A DNA stretch of 54,563 bases from Thiotrichales bacterium (GTDB lineage Bacteria > Pseudomonadota > Gammaproteobacteria > Beggiatoales > Beggiatoaceae): the NCBI GenBank assembly GCA_016745035.1, contig JADGDE010000001.1, positions 1-54,563 of the forward strand. The letters are read 5' to 3'. Under the pieces are notes generated by a model, which had not been told where the DNA came from, ran no database searches, and saw only the letters and a list, made by a program, of their open reading frames with translations. Each line of letters begins with the position of its first letter. Position 1 is the first letter of the stretch. This document shows positions 27,788-36,269 of this stretch, one piece after another. A program made the translations under genes and the position numbers.

Positions 27788-29407
27788 ATGGGTGCTTCGC
27801 GTTCTTTGCAGCAACAACAATACGATGTGTTGGTTATTGGCAGTGGTGCAGCTGGTTTAAGTTTGGCATTAAAATTAGCCAAGCTTGGGCAGGTTGCGGT
27901 TATTTCTAAAACCAAGTTATGGTCAGGCTCAACCCCTTATGCTCAAGGTGGCGTGTCTGCGGTGTTAGACAAAAGCGACTCACTGAGCGCGCATGTCAAT
28001 GACACGCTGAATGCAGGTGCAGGGCTGTGCGATAAAGAAACCGTGAATTTTACCGTTGCCAACGGCGCGCAAAGTATTAACTGGCTCATTGAGCAAGGTG
28101 TGCCTTTTACGCGCAATAAGCCCAAAAAAAATAAAAAACAATTTGCCTATCATCTTACCCGTGAAGGGGGGCACAGCCATCGGCGCGTGATTCATGCCGA
28201 CGATGCCACGGGAGCCGCCATTGCTGAGACCCTGATTCAACAAGCCAAAGCCCATCCCAATATCAGTTTGCTTGAGCGCCATTTGGCAATTGATTTGATT
28301 CATGGCGAGCGTTTAGGCTTAAAAAAACGCTGCTTAGGTGCTTATGTCTTTGACCGTAAAAAGCGCTGCGTCAGAGTCATTGCCGCCCGTTTTGTGGTAT
28401 TAGCAACGGGTGGAGCTGGTAAAGTCTATTTGTATACCAGCAATCCTGATACTGCCACAGGCGATGGCATGGCGATGGCATGGCGCGCAGGTTGCCGGGT
28501 TGCCAATATGGAATTTATTCAGTTTCACCCCACCTGTCTTTATCACCCACAAGCCAAGTCTTTTTTAATTTCCGAGGCGGTACGTGGGGAGGGCGGGCGT
28601 TTATTATTACCCAATGGTAAGCGTTTTATGGATAAATTTGACCCGCGTGCCGAACTTGCACCACGGGATATTGTTGCCAGAGCCATTGATCATGAAATGA
28701 AACGCACCGGCAGCGACAGTGTCTTTTTAGACATTAGTCATAAATCGGATAAATTTATCACCGAACATTTCCCTAATATTTATCAGCGTTGCCGAGAGTT
28801 GGGTTTTGATTTGCGTCGTGAACCAATTCCGGTTGTACCCGCAGCGCATTACACTTGCGGCGGGGTAATCATCGATCGTCATGGGCAAACCGATGTGCAT
28901 GGTTTATTTGCCATTGGTGAAGTCTCATTTACCGGGCTACATGGTGCAAACCGCATGGCGAGTAATTCATTGCTTGAGTGTGTGGTGTTTGCCGATAGCA
29001 CTGCCGCTGCGATTGAAGCGCAATGGCAGCAGGTAGACATGCCACCCAATTTACCCGCATGGGACGACAGCCGCGTTACCGATTCAGATGAGGAAGTCGT
29101 GGTGGCGCATAATTGGGATGAGTTGCGCCGTTTTATGTGGGATTACGTCGGTATTGTGCGCACCACCAAACGCTTGCAACGCGCTCAACACCGGGTCGAT
29201 TTATTACAAAGTGAGATTTTGGAATATTATCGCCATTTTCGCATCAGTAATGATTTAATCGAATTACGCAATTTAGTGCAAGTCGCTGATTTGATTATTC
29301 GTTCCGCTTTAGCTAGGCAAGAAAGTCGTGGTTTACACTATACCCTCGATTTTCCCAATAGTGCGCCTTTAGCACATAATACGGTCTTAAGCCCAGAGCG
29401 GCGTTAG
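27788..29407 (+). CDS. nadB: L-aspartate oxidase
   Basis: A 539-residue flavoenzyme that oxidises L-aspartate to iminoaspartate, the first step of de novo NAD synthesis. The FAD-binding [14 protein letters not shown] is near residues 17-30; [30 protein letters not shown] and [10 protein letters not shown] follow in family order, and the C-terminal helical domain is present. The length is normal. It is 57 bases after the DUF255 gene; nadA and nadC are not in the window. Confidence 0.95.
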   Translation: MGASRSLQQQQYDVLVIGSGAAGLSLALKLAKLGQVAVISKTKLWSGSTPYAQGGVSAVLDKSDSLSAHVNDTLNAGAGLCDKETVNFTVANGAQSINWLIEQGVPFTRNKPKKNKKQFAYHLTREGGHSHRRVIHADDATGAAIAETLIQQAKAHPNISLLERHLAIDLIHGERLGLKKRCLGAYVFDRKKRCVRVIAARFVVLATGGAGKVYLYTSNPDTATGDGMAMAWRAGCRVANMEFIQFHPTCLYHPQAKSFLISEAVRGEGGRLLLPNGKRFMDKFDPRAELAPRDIVARAIDHEMKRTGSDSVFLDISHKSDKFITEHFPNIYQRCRELGFDLRREPIPVVPAAHYTCGGVIIDRHGQTDVHGLFAIGEVSFTGLHGANRMASNSLLECVVFADSTAAAIEAQWQQVDMPPNLPAWDDSRVTDSDEEVVVAHNWDELRRFMWDYVGIVRTTKRLQRAQHRVDLLQSEILEYYRHFRISNDLIELRNLVQVADLIIRSALARQESRGLHYTLDFPNSAPLAHNTVLSPERR

Positions 29408-29424
29408 CTGAGATTAGCGTAAAT

Positions 29425-30801
29425 TTAGCTGTGCAATCGATGGCTCTTTTTTTGTTGGTACATTTGTCTATCTCCTGCACTTAGCAAAGCATCGGAGCTG
29501 TTGCCATCTTTGGGAAACAAAGCGACCCCAATACTGGCTTTTATATGTAATTGCTGTTGAGATAATTGCACGGCTCCTAGAAAATGTTGTTGGAGTTGCA
29601 ATACGATGTGATCGACTGTGTTTGTATTACTCAGGTGCGGCACTAAAACCACAAATTCATCGCCGCCAATTCTTGCCACCATGGCTGATTGTGCAAAAGT
29701 ATCTTGCAAACGTTGTGCGGCAATTTGTAAAAATTGATCCCCTATTTTGTGCCCATAATTATCATTGATGTGTTTAAACCCATCGAGATCGATAAACAAC
29801 AAGGCAAAGTTCAATTTATCTCGTTGTGCCGTTGAAATTAAGCGTTCTAAACGTTTTTCCAATAAACGTCGATTAGCCAAACCGGTGAGCGGATCATGTA
29901 ATGCCAAATGTTTATTAGCATAATGTTTCCAGATCAATGCCGCTATTAAACCGGCGATAATACAGGCGGTCAACCAACCTAACAAACGCAATAATTGCAC
30001 ATAAAAAAAGCTACCATCTTCACGCCAGCTATAGCGCGCTATGGCCGCAATTTGCCAACGACCATTGGGGAGCTGAATGTTTTGTAGCACTGGATTATGT
30101 TCAAAAATCGCAGGATCACCAAAAAAGACTTCGCCTCGCTCTCCTGTCGCATTATTACCGCGCAAAGCAAATAACAAATCCCCGTCTTCTGCTTTGATAT
30201 TGGCTATGTGATAAAAGGTAGGAATATCAATCACAATGGAAGCCATTCCCCAATAGCCGCGATGATTGGGGTGCAACATTTCATCACGAATATAAATTGG
30301 AGTGCGAGCAATAAAAGCTTGTCCGCCTTGTAATAAATCCACAGGGCCTGCGACAACCGTTCCTTTGAGATCCATCGCCTGTTTCACTTGTGCCCATTGT
30401 TTGGGAATATCTTTATACGCCACACCTAAAGCAGCCTCATTTCCCGCCAGTGGGTAAAGATAAGTAATGACATTATTGTGTGCTAAACCGATATTACGGA
30501 TAACTGGCTCTGTGCCGATAATTTCACTGCTCAATAAGGTAAATTTTTCCTTATTAATATCTGGGTGGGTAGCAACATAGGCAATCAAACCACGGGTTAA
30601 ATATAAAGTTGAATTAATCGTACCTTCAATACGTGCGCGTTTGGTAGAAAGTTTTTCCGTGATTGCCGTGCGTTGTTGTTCCAGTATTTTATCCTGAAAT
30701 AAGTGATGAATTAATTCCGTACTGATGACCACGGAAAAAAAAGCCATCGCACCACCTAATAACGTCAAAACCATTTGTTTGCGTGATTGTTTGCTTATCA
30801 T
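29425..30801 (-). CDS. CHASE-domain diguanylate cyclase
   Basis: A 458-residue membrane enzyme making cyclic di-GMP. It has a membrane helix near 12-30, a periplasmic CHASE-type sensor (about 60-250, with EPVIRNIGLAHN and RTPIYI), a second helix (about 272-292) and a GGDEF domain with an intact active site (ARIGGDEFVVLVP, near 377-390). The RxxD inhibitory site five residues before GGDEF is missing, so product inhibition by that route is not expected. No EAL domain is attached. It is divergent from the PstS-like gene, with 162 bases between. Confidence 0.92.
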   Translation of the reverse strand: MISKQSRKQMVLTLLGGAMAFFSVVISTELIHHLFQDKILEQQRTAITEKLSTKRARIEGTINSTLYLTRGLIAYVATHPDINKEKFTLLSSEIIGTEPVIRNIGLAHNNVITYLYPLAGNEAALGVAYKDIPKQWAQVKQAMDLKGTVVAGPVDLLQGGQAFIARTPIYIRDEMLHPNHRGYWGMASIVIDIPTFYHIANIKAEDGDLLFALRGNNATGERGEVFFGDPAIFEHNPVLQNIQLPNGRWQIAAIARYSWREDGSFFYVQLLRLLGWLTACIIAGLIAALIWKHYANKHLALHDPLTGLANRRLLEKRLERLISTAQRDKLNFALLFIDLDGFKHINDNYGHKIGDQFLQIAAQRLQDTFAQSAMVARIGGDEFVVLVPHLSNTNTVDHIVLQLQQHFLGAVQLSQQQLHIKASIGVALFPKDGNSSDALLSAGDRQMYQQKKSHRLHS

Positions 30802-30963
30802 TTGAGCATTATCGTAGGATTAATCATGGGCTGTCTACTATTTATCCATTGTTAGAAAAATCGCTGGCTGTGTATCCAGTTTTAGCTTAAAAACAGACTT
30901 TAATTTGTTACACTGTCAAGAAAAGCCTTACATTTTTTGACGTTATACCATCAGGAGAACATA

Positions 30964-31731
30964 ATGAAAACATATCGCCTAGCTGCTTGTCTGTGCTTAT
31001 TGGGGTTAAATGTTCAGGCGCTAGAGACGCTTAATTATGAAGGCTCTTCAACTGTTGGGAAATTTATTAATGATGCTGCTAAAGTTTATGATAAGACCGA
31101 ATTTAAGTTAAACATGGTGCCTGAAAGCGCAGGCGGTGAGCAATGTGCTTTACGTAAGCGTTGTGACCTTGGCGGTGTTGCCCGTGATATTAACCCGCGT
31201 TTTATCAAACAAGGGGTAGTCAAGACCTTGATCGGCAAAGATGCGATTGCCGTATTGGTTCACCCAGACAATCCAGTACAAGCTTTAAGCCGTGCCCAAT
31301 TAAAAGATATTTTTACTGGCAAAATCAACAACTGGCAACAAGTGGGCGGGACTGATGCCAGCATTCGTCCTTTAATTGTCAAAGCCTCCTCAGCTACCCG
31401 TAAAGTATTTGCTAAAGCTGTTTTGGATGGAGAAAAATATCAAGGGGCAAGTGTCATGACCCCTGATGCTAAAATTGCCAACGAAGTTGCCCGTGATCTC
31501 AATGCCATCGGTCAGCTCAGTTTTGCTTTTATTCAAGACCGTGATGATATACGCGCTTTAAATATTGATAATCAAGAAGCCAGTGTTAATAATACACAGT
31601 ATCCCATTACACGACCTTTACATATTGCCACCTATGGTGAACCAGATAATGCGGTTAAGGCATTTATTGACTGGACTTTATCAACGGATGGGCAAGCGGT
31701 GTTAAAACAACGTTTTGTCGGGATTAAGTAG
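30964..31731 (+). CDS. PstS-like periplasmic phosphate/anion-binding protein
   Basis: A 255-residue exported binding protein of the PstS-like (PBP_like_2) group: signal peptide ending NVQA, then YEGSSTVGKFI, ESAGGEQCALRKRCDLGGVA, LKDIFTGKINNWQQVGG and an end typical of the fold (AFIDWTLSTDGQAVL). It is shorter than true PstS. Two Cys in the QCALRKRCD loop may form a disulphide. No pst permease or ATPase genes are adjacent; the neighbours are a diguanylate cyclase and a chemoreceptor, so a sensory role is possible. ATG at 30964 with CAGGAG; the longer frame lacks a site. Confidence 0.85.
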   Translation: MKTYRLAACLCLLGLNVQALETLNYEGSSTVGKFINDAAKVYDKTEFKLNMVPESAGGEQCALRKRCDLGGVARDINPRFIKQGVVKTLIGKDAIAVLVHPDNPVQALSRAQLKDIFTGKINNWQQVGGTDASIRPLIVKASSATRKVFAKAVLDGEKYQGASVMTPDAKIANEVARDLNAIGQLSFAFIQDRDDIRALNIDNQEASVNNTQYPITRPLHIATYGEPDNAVKAFIDWTLSTDGQAVLKQRFVGIK

Positions 31732-31742
31732 AGAAATCTAAG

Positions 31743-31833
31743 TAACTGATGTGAGGCACTAAGCTGGTTTTTATCACAATAGTGTGGTTTTCCACCTGCC
31801 TAGTGAAGCTTAGCCTTTGCGTAACATCAGTAA
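31743..31833 (+). repeat. interspersed inverted-repeat element, copy 4
   Basis: The left end TAACTGATGTGAGGCACTAA and right end TGCGTAACATCAG pair with two mismatches. The interior has TATCACAATAGTG and a GTGGTTTTCCAC hairpin followed by CTGCCTAGTG, as in copies 3 and 9. It starts 11 bases after the PstS-like stop. Confidence 0.9.
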
Positions 31834-31903
31834 TTAACTTAAACTTTAAAATACTATAAACAAGAGTAATATCAAAAAAATAGTCCGTCTATTTAGTGTT
31901 AAA

Positions 31904-31974
31904 TAACTGATGTTATGCACTTATCGTTTGTTTGCCTTTTGGGGCATTAAGAAGCCTTTGCATAACGTCAGTTA
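31904..31974 (+). repeat. interspersed inverted-repeat element, copy 5 (short form)
   Basis: TAACTGATGTTATGCA pairs with TGCATAACGTCAGTTA with one G-T wobble. The change from ACGCA to ATGCA on the left is matched by TGCAT on the right, a paired change. The short interior (ACTTATCGTTTG, TTGCC) is shared with copy 7. Confidence 0.9.
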
Positions 31975-31978
31975 CATA

Positions 31979-32030
31979 AATTTTTATCACAATAGGGGGT
32001 TTTCCATTCGCCGAATAATATTTAGCCGTG
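31979..32030 (+). repeat. interior fragment of the interspersed element
   Basis: TTTTTATCACAATAG and GGTTTTCCA, followed by CGCCGAATAATATTTAGCC, resemble the interior and right half of copy 4. No terminal repeats are attached. It directly follows copy 5, suggesting that a long copy was broken by, or recombined with, the short one. The whole 343-base space 31732-32074 is therefore mostly repeat-derived. Confidence 0.5.
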
Positions 32031-32074
32031 CCTGAATGGGAAAACTCCAGCCTCCATAAATTAAGGTAAGTTCT

Positions 32075-33574
32075 ATGCGACAATTGAGTATCCAAAGCAA
32101 GCTATTTCTCATTGTCATTGGCTTTGTGTTTTTCTTGGCTATTTCAGTCGCTGCGACCTTATATATGGTCAAACAACAAGACAAAGATGCCAGTCTAATC
32201 AATACGGCAGGTAGGCAACACATTTTGCTAATACAACTGGAAAATGATAGCCGTATTTTATTAAATGCCTTGGAAAGTGAATCCAGTACCAAAACCATTC
32301 AAAAACGCTTAAAACAGCGTATGGTCTTATTTTCTAGCAGCCTCAGTGCCTTACAACACGGTGGGCAGACTTTTGATAATCAAGGTCAAGCCCTAATATT
32401 ACCTGCACCAACGAAGCCTGACATTAGCCAACATTTTCAGAAAATACAAAAACAATGGCTACCGATACAAACGGCATTAAACATCATGATGGAGCCGGGG
32501 ATAGATTTGGTTTCAGACAGGTTTTATGATGCCACTTTTTCCCTAGAAGGTATTTGGCAACCGTTATATGTAGATATTGACCAAGGCGTGCAATTGTTAA
32601 CCCAAGCTGCGGAAGCCAAGGTGTCTTACTTACAAACAGTGCTTTTATCTATTTTGTGTGCGGGCATTTTCTTGGCTTTGTTAAGTTTGTATTTTGGGCG
32701 CATGATTTTAATTAAACCCCTCCAGCATTTATACCTCGCGGTGGAAAATTTACGCAGCGGCGATGGGGATTTAAGCCAACGCTTACCCAGCCGGGGTGAT
32801 GATGAAATCAATTCTGTAACCGCATCTTTTAATGGCTTTTTAGATAAATTACATCATGTCCTTGCACAGGTAGAAAAGGCAAGCCAAAGTATGTTGGTTG
32901 CTGCACAACAACTCAATGCTAGCGCCGGGGCTTTAAATGACTCGGCATCTATTCAAGCAGCAAATGTCGAACAATACAGCAGCACACTAAAAGACATGAA
33001 TGGCAGTATGCAAGTGAGCATTGCCTATAGCAAACAAAGTGATAAGGCAGCACAAGCTCATGTACAACAAGCACATCAAGGCGGTGAGCATATTAAAAAA
33101 ATGCTCAATACGATGACTGATGTAGAAGAACAACTGGGTAATATTGACGTAATGAACCGCAAAACCCACATATTAGCATTGAACGCCTCAATAGAAGCGG
33201 CGCGAGCTAATGAGGAAGGCTGGGGCTTTGCTGTCGTTGCGACCGAGATTCGTAAACTAGCAGCCGCCAGTCAAACCAGTACCGATCACATCTCTGCACA
33301 AATGCAAGATAGCCAAACCCAAATTCAACGTTCACAACAAGCTTTAGAAAATATTATCACCGCCAGTGAACAGACCGCCAAACAAGTCAGTCAAGCCCAT
33401 GATGCCAATGACACACAAGCCAATAGTATTGCGCAGATGGAAATGGCAATGGATCAGGTGAATATGGTCGCACAACAAAATGCCGCAGCGGCTGAACAAT
33501 TGGCCGCGACGGCGGAGAGTTTACGCGATCATGCCTCTCAACTAGAGCAGCAAATGGGCTTTTTTAAGTTTTGA
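32075..33574 (+). CDS. PilJ-like methyl-accepting chemotaxis protein
   Basis: A 499-residue receptor with a membrane helix (10-30), a periplasmic PilJ-type N-domain (NTAGRQHILLIQLENDSRIL at 46-65), a second helix (about 188-210), a HAMP segment (212-265) and a cytoplasmic signalling helix pair. The kinase-binding tip is near 361-396 (ILALNASIEAARANEEGWGF, VVATEIRKLA). It probably signals to a CheA/ChpA-type kinase; the pilG/pilH-like genes at 2507-3822 are candidate outputs. ATG with TAAGG upstream. It overlaps no other gene and ends at a hairpin shared with ytoQ. Confidence 0.9.
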   Translation: MRQLSIQSKLFLIVIGFVFFLAISVAATLYMVKQQDKDASLINTAGRQHILLIQLENDSRILLNALESESSTKTIQKRLKQRMVLFSSSLSALQHGGQTFDNQGQALILPAPTKPDISQHFQKIQKQWLPIQTALNIMMEPGIDLVSDRFYDATFSLEGIWQPLYVDIDQGVQLLTQAAEAKVSYLQTVLLSILCAGIFLALLSLYFGRMILIKPLQHLYLAVENLRSGDGDLSQRLPSRGDDEINSVTASFNGFLDKLHHVLAQVEKASQSMLVAAQQLNASAGALNDSASIQAANVEQYSSTLKDMNGSMQVSIAYSKQSDKAAQAHVQQAHQGGEHIKKMLNTMTDVEEQLGNIDVMNRKTHILALNASIEAARANEEGWGFAVVATEIRKLAAASQTSTDHISAQMQDSQTQIQRSQQALENIITASEQTAKQVSQAHDANDTQANSIAQMEMAMDQVNMVAQQNAAAAEQLAATAESLRDHASQLEQQMGFFKF

Positions 33575-33604
33575 GCAACACATATGTTTGTTAGTGTTTG
33601 CTCA
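33572..33604. terminator. hairpin shared by two convergent genes
   Basis: TGAGCAACAC (33572-33581) pairs with GTGTTTGCTCA (33594-33604) with one bulged base. It includes the stop codons of both the chemoreceptor (TGA) and the minus-strand ytoQ-like gene. T-rich bases lie just before it on the plus strand. A two-way terminator is likely but the tract is weak. Confidence 0.45.
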
Positions 33605-34034
33605 CCACATATTTTAGGATTTCAACCACTTGTTCTGGTGTGGTTGCCCATGCAAAGGCAGCGGCATCGACTTCTTTTAGTGGATGAACGATGGCCTCAT
33701 CATGCAAAGTGATATAGGGTGTGCCCAATGCCGCACAATAGCCTGCATCAAACGCTGCATTCCATTGTTTATATTTATCTCCAAAACGGATAATAGCCAC
33801 ATCACAATTTTCGATTAAGGTTTTAATCCGAATCGAATTGACTTTAGCCGATTTATGATCACGCCAAAATCCTTCCTCTGTATTGCCCAGCATATCACCT
33901 GCGGCATCACTGGCTTCGTGATTGGTCACTGCGCTAGAGAAAGAAATGGATAAACCATTGTCTTTACAGCCTGCAATAATTTGATCACGCCAGTCTGTGT
34001 GTATTTCGCCAGAGAGATAGACATCTAACATCAT
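33591..34034 (-). CDS. YtoQ family protein
   Basis: A 147-residue cytoplasmic protein starting LDVYLSGEIHTDWRDQI, characteristic of the YtoQ family, with NCDVAIIRFGDKYKQWNAAF and DAGYCAALGTPYITLHD further on. The fold resembles nucleoside 2-deoxyribosyltransferases, but the activity is not known. ATG with AAGGAAA upstream; two Met codons in a row leave the exact start open. It follows the binding-protein gene by 52 bases on the same strand. Confidence 0.85.
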   Translation of the reverse strand: MMLDVYLSGEIHTDWRDQIIAGCKDNGLSISFSSAVTNHEASDAAGDMLGNTEEGFWRDHKSAKVNSIRIKTLIENCDVAIIRFGDKYKQWNAAFDAGYCAALGTPYITLHDEAIVHPLKEVDAAAFAWATTPEQVVEILKYVVSKH

Positions 34035-34086
34035 ATGATAGTTTCCTTATCAGTTTATATGTGTAAAGCAATGGTGTACTTAAGTT

Positions 34087-35052
34087 TTATTCCCAAATAA
34101 CATGCCGTGCCTTTTTCATTAAAGTCGGTTTTATTTTTATATTTAACATATTGGCTAATAATAAATTGACATAAATGTGGCTAAGGGTATTTTTTCTGAT
34201 GGCAATGCTGTTGGCAACTGTACCAGAGAGAATAGTGAGCGCTGCCCGTGCGGCCCACCGACCTTGTTCTTCAGGCACTTTTGCCAAGGTAAATAAAGCT
34301 AAACCAGAGATTTCTGTTTGCATAGCACCACTGGGAATGCGTGTATATTGCAGAACCAGTTTTCTCGCCTCGGCTTTATCCCAGCCAGCTAAACCCGTAT
34401 AGGGCAGCAGAATCAACATATCATTTTCGCGTTGAGCTTGCTTATAATGTTTTTTCCAATTTTGAAAATTATCTGCCCAATAATATTTGTGGTAAAGAGC
34501 ACCTAAAAATTTTATATGTGACTGATAATCTTTATGATTGGTTACCATATCACCGCCAAGAATCCCCACACGCTTGCCTTTGCTATATTCTCTTAAATGC
34601 TCAATAAGTTGTTTTTGTAAATCAACCTCGACCATGCCTGTGGTATTGCTATAAGGTAAACCATAGCCTGAAGCATCCCAATTAACCCCACAAAAAACAA
34701 AAGGCCGTTTAGCATCACGATAATAGGTTGATAAAACATGTTGCGTGGCATTATCATCTGCAACAATCACCACATCAGGGTTGAACGCTTCGATTTCAGC
34801 TTTCGCTTTGAGCGCTGCTTGTTTAATAAATTGAGGATCCCGGTGACGTTTTGTATCCATCCGATGAATTTTGAGTTCAACCTGATGTCCTGCTAAGGTT
34901 TTTTGAACCCCTTTTTCAATTCCATCACTCCATGCATAACCTTGATGATAGGAATTAATATGCAGTACTTTTTGTACGGTGTCTGCTGCAAACACAGCTG
35001 AAATACTGTTGTAGCATAATAAAAGAGCAAAAACGCGGATTATTATTTTCAT
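34087..35052 (-). CDS. ABC-type substrate-binding protein (DUF534-like)
   Basis: A 321-residue exported binding protein of the ABC_sub_bind-like family: signal peptide ending SAVFAAD, then KVLHINSYHQGYAWSDGIEK, DVVIVADDNATQHVLST, PFVFCGVNWD and VGILGGD, typical of this fold. Related domains are often attached to histidine kinases or cyclases as sensors. No permease genes lie nearby. ATG at 35052 follows GGAGAATAAAAAT; a TTG five codons upstream was rejected because it would swallow that binding site. Confidence 0.85.
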   Translation of the reverse strand: MKIIIRVFALLLCYNSISAVFAADTVQKVLHINSYHQGYAWSDGIEKGVQKTLAGHQVELKIHRMDTKRHRDPQFIKQAALKAKAEIEAFNPDVVIVADDNATQHVLSTYYRDAKRPFVFCGVNWDASGYGLPYSNTTGMVEVDLQKQLIEHLREYSKGKRVGILGGDMVTNHKDYQSHIKFLGALYHKYYWADNFQNWKKHYKQAQRENDMLILLPYTGLAGWDKAEARKLVLQYTRIPSGAMQTEISGLALFTLAKVPEEQGRWAARAALTILSGTVANSIAIRKNTLSHIYVNLLLANMLNIKIKPTLMKKARHVIWE

Positions 35053-35203
35053 ATTTTTATTCTCCAAACATAGAACCCATTATGAGTACCACAGATTTCA
35101 AGTATAGCTGATTTCTAAGTCGCTAGGCGATGGTTTAATTTAGCCTACTTCTCCCTATATAGGCACAAATGCCAAGAATAAAACCGAGTATTTTTAGTTT
35201 AAA

Positions 35204-35326
35204 TAGCAGATGTTACGCAAAGGCTTCTTTTTCGTTATTGAAGTCAAAAAATTGCCTAAATAACACTAGGGAAGTGGAAAAGCGAAATATTGTGATAAAA
35301 ACTGGCTTAGTGCCTCACATCGGTTA
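35204..35326 (-). repeat. interspersed inverted-repeat element, copy 6 (reverse orientation, long)
   Basis: It starts TAGCAGATGTTACGCAAAGG and ends TGCCTCACATCGGTTA. The interior holds GGAAGTGGAAAAGCG and ATATTGTGATAAAAACTGG, the reverse of copy 4, plus about 30 extra bases next to TTCTTTTTCG. The termini pair less well than in other copies, suggesting age. Confidence 0.85.
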
Positions 35327-35696
35327 AATAAAATAAAAATAATCTATATTTTACATACAAATATTTGATTTTTAGTTGCTTATATTCTATTTTTCATTCA
35401 GAGAATCAAATTAAACTTAAACGTCTGGGTTTTTGATTGGAATCACAGGAGCGGTTCTGCATTAATGTTTGTTTTTATGTTAGAATTCCCGTTCTGCTCG
35501 CCATTGTTTGGTGATGCTATCGTTGCTGTTCTCATAGAGCTGTTGAAAAGTTGATTTAGGCTATTGAGTTGATAGGTACAACGAAGAATAAACGCCATCG
35601 TAAACCACGGGGTCTTTATTGGCACAAGGATGTGTTAGACATAGCATCATAAGGCAATATCGCTAATGTGAGCTCAAATTTTAGAAAGGAACCGCC
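35327..35696 (+). other. intergenic stretch, possibly a decayed gene
   Basis: No complete gene is seen in this stretch of about 370 bases. The plus strand has two short open stretches in different frames: one reading FVFMLEFPFCSPLFGDAIVA ending at a stop near 35550, and one reading KNKRHRKPRGLYWHKDVLDI ending near 35650. Their closeness suggests a frameshifted remnant, but I cannot name a parent. AAGGAACC just before 35697 is the binding site of the next gene. Confidence 0.3.
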
Positions 35697-36266
35697 ATGA
35701 ATAAAACGCCAAGTGAGGCTGATAAATCAACCGCTAATAGTCCTGAAATTGACAATAATCAGCAGCAACAAGTGGTATCCGCCGCCTCAGATCAAATTAA
35801 TGCTCAATTAGAACGTTTTGTTCACAGTTTCGAAAAAAGTGCCCGGCGTTGGGAAATTGTGGTTTATCCTGCTTTATTTGCGTTTGTGGTCTTGGCAGGC
35901 TACGGCTTCTTCCTGATTTATAGCCTCAGTAATAATATGTCAAAAATTGCCTATAGTCTCGACCCTTATATGGGACCGCATATGCAATCGATGTCAGAAA
36001 ACATCAGTCGCTTATCGGATAAAGTCTCGCTGATGACCGACACGGTCGGTACGATGTCGCACCAGCTTGAAACCTTGCCGCCGATGCTTGGACATATGAA
36101 TAATATGAGTAAATCGATTGCCCATATGGATGAGTCGATTACCGAACTCAACTATTCAGTCAATTCAATGCAAATGAGCATGACCCATATGCGCCAAGAC
36201 ATCGGCGTGATGAATCACAATGTTTCGCGTCCTATGTCGTTTTTTAATTCCTTTGCCCCTTGGTAG
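35697..36266 (+). CDS. membrane-anchored protein with a Met-rich helical tail
   Basis: A 189-residue protein: a Gln/Asn-rich cytoplasmic start, one membrane helix (about 54-76, WEIVVYPALFAFVVLAGYGF), then about 110 residues predicted as helical coiled coil with 16 methionines (MSENISRLSDKVSLM, HMNNMSKSIAHMD, SMQMSMTHMRQD). It ends in FFNSFAPW. ATG with AAAGGAACC. An ABC exporter gene starts four bases after its stop, so the two are very likely one operon. The tail might act as an adaptor for the exporter or bind metal through Met; both are guesses. Confidence 0.8.
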   Translation: MNKTPSEADKSTANSPEIDNNQQQQVVSAASDQINAQLERFVHSFEKSARRWEIVVYPALFAFVVLAGYGFFLIYSLSNNMSKIAYSLDPYMGPHMQSMSENISRLSDKVSLMTDTVGTMSHQLETLPPMLGHMNNMSKSIAHMDESITELNYSVNSMQMSMTHMRQDIGVMNHNVSRPMSFFNSFAPW

Positions 36267-36269
36267 CTA

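Noticed and set aside
30913..30918. Pho-box half site CTGTCA before the PstS-like gene
   Set aside because: Only one half site is present; the expected second copy 11 bases away is not.
35443..35625. 60-residue minus-strand reading frame as a gene
   Set aside because: No ribosome binding site, no recognisable motif and composition like antisense of the possible remnant.
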